Positions 5,413 to 5,778 of a stretch of DNA of 5,778 nucleotides are shown piece by piece. Every line of letters starts with the position of its first letter. Within the stretch, counting starts at the first letter, position 1. Origin of the DNA: BRH-c25 sp035417425 (lineage in GTDB: Bacteria > Bacillota > Clostridia > Lutisporales > Lutisporaceae); the NCBI GenBank assembly GCA_035417425.1, contig DAOLPD010000177.1, positions 1 to 5,778 on the forward strand, given 5' to 3'. A program made the position numbers and the translations under genes. The notes beneath the pieces are model-generated. The model saw nothing but the letters and a program-made list of their open reading frames with translations. It made no database searches and was not told the origin of the DNA.

Positions 5413-5703
5413 ATGGATATTGATAATACCGAAGTGAAGGAACTGGAAAGCAGGGTAGAGAAAATCGCACTTCTGCTGGAAAAGGCCAAAATTGGCGAGT
5501 ATGTCAATATTATGACCAAGCCGAAAACTCTTCTCCTGAACAATTTTATAGGAGGGGTAGCCAGGGGCTTTGGAACAGCTGTAGGCTTTACCATTCTTGG
5601 AGCAGTTGTTATTTATATTCTAAGACAGTCTGTGCTTTTGAATCTTCCTTTTATAGGAGGGTTCATAGCAGAAATAGTCAAGATAGTTCAGGATCATCTA
5701 TGA
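5413..5703 (+). CDS. DUF5665-family small membrane protein
   Basis: The protein has 96 residues. A charged N-terminal helix (about 1-30) precedes a membrane-associated block. Residues 43-61 (LNNFIGGVARGFGTAVGFT) followed by ILGAVVIYILRQSVLLNLPFIGGFIAEIV match the pattern I know for DUF5665 proteins of Clostridia: NFxxGxARGxG, one long hydrophobic segment, then LPxIGxFIAEIVxIVQ. Function is unknown. The ATG at 5413 has AGGGAG 9 bases upstream. It lies beyond the divIVA terminator and 21 bases before a TraR/DksA-like gene, so it probably shares a transcript with that gene. Confidence 0.8.
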   Translation: MDIDNTEVKELESRVEKIALLLEKAKIGEYVNIMTKPKTLLLNNFIGGVARGFGTAVGFTILGAVVIYILRQSVLLNLPFIGGFIAEIVKIVQDHL

Positions 5704-5724
5704 ATAAAAAAGGAGGCAGTCAAT

Positions 5725-5778
5725 TTGGACAAGAATGATCTTAAGCACTTTGAGGAGTTGTTGAAGGAAGAGAAGAAA
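5725..5778 (+). CDS. Start of a probable TraR/DksA (YteA-like) zinc-finger protein, cut by window end
   Basis: Eighteen codons are visible from a TTG at 5725, reading MDKNDLKHFEELLKEEKK and still open at the edge. AAGGAGG (5710-5716) stands 8 bases upstream and supports the TTG. The sequence resembles the N-terminal coiled coil of YteA/DksA-type proteins, which are often found near divIVA, DUF5665 and lspA in Clostridia. The zinc finger itself would lie outside the window, so the family is an inference from a short match plus context. Confidence 0.55.
   Translation, partial: MDKNDLKHFEELLKEEKK

Overview
The window looks like chromosome from a low-GC, Gram-positive, probably spore-forming clostridial bacterium. 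The evidence is the gene order yggS-sepF-yggT-divIVA, strong AGGAGG-type ribosome binding sites, frequent TTG starts, and a SepF/DivIVA division system. No exact species can be named from the sequence.

Left part (1-1000). The 3' portion of a gene for an archaeal/plant-type D-aminoacyl-tRNA deacylase (DTD2/DtdA/GEK1 family) runs off the left edge. It is visibly richer in G+C than the right-hand operon. It ends at a hairpin (938-967) that probably acts as a terminator.

Middle (981-1765, minus strand). A 151-residue cysteine-bearing protein, possibly an S-ENA-like endospore appendage subunit (DUF3992-like), is read leftward from a very strong Shine-Dalgarno site and a possible sigma-K promoter. 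Next comes a complete tRNA-Pro(GGG) gene with its own sigma-A promoter and terminator. The 3' end of this tRNA is repeated imperfectly (20 of 24 bases, same orientation) at 981-1004, just beyond the end of the appendage-like gene. That gene therefore sits between two copies of a tRNA 3' end, the layout left by integration at a tRNA gene.

Right part (1900-5309, plus strand). A tightly spaced operon encodes a membrane-anchored HlyD-like adaptor, the PLP-binding protein YggS, the FtsZ anchor SepF, the small membrane protein YggT/YlmG and the curvature-sensing DivIVA. A sigma-H-like promoter may lie upstream. A clear terminator follows divIVA.

Right edge (5413-5778). A DUF5665 membrane protein is followed by the first 18 codons of a probable TraR/DksA (YteA-like) zinc-finger protein.

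The operon's common theme is cell division and envelope shape: SepF tethers FtsZ to the membrane, DivIVA marks curved membrane, YggT is linked to division, and YggS looks after pyridoxal phosphate. The HlyD-like protein is the least explained member. The most unusual observations are the tRNA-end duplication around the appendage-like gene, that gene itself, and the DTD2-type deacylase in a Firmicute.
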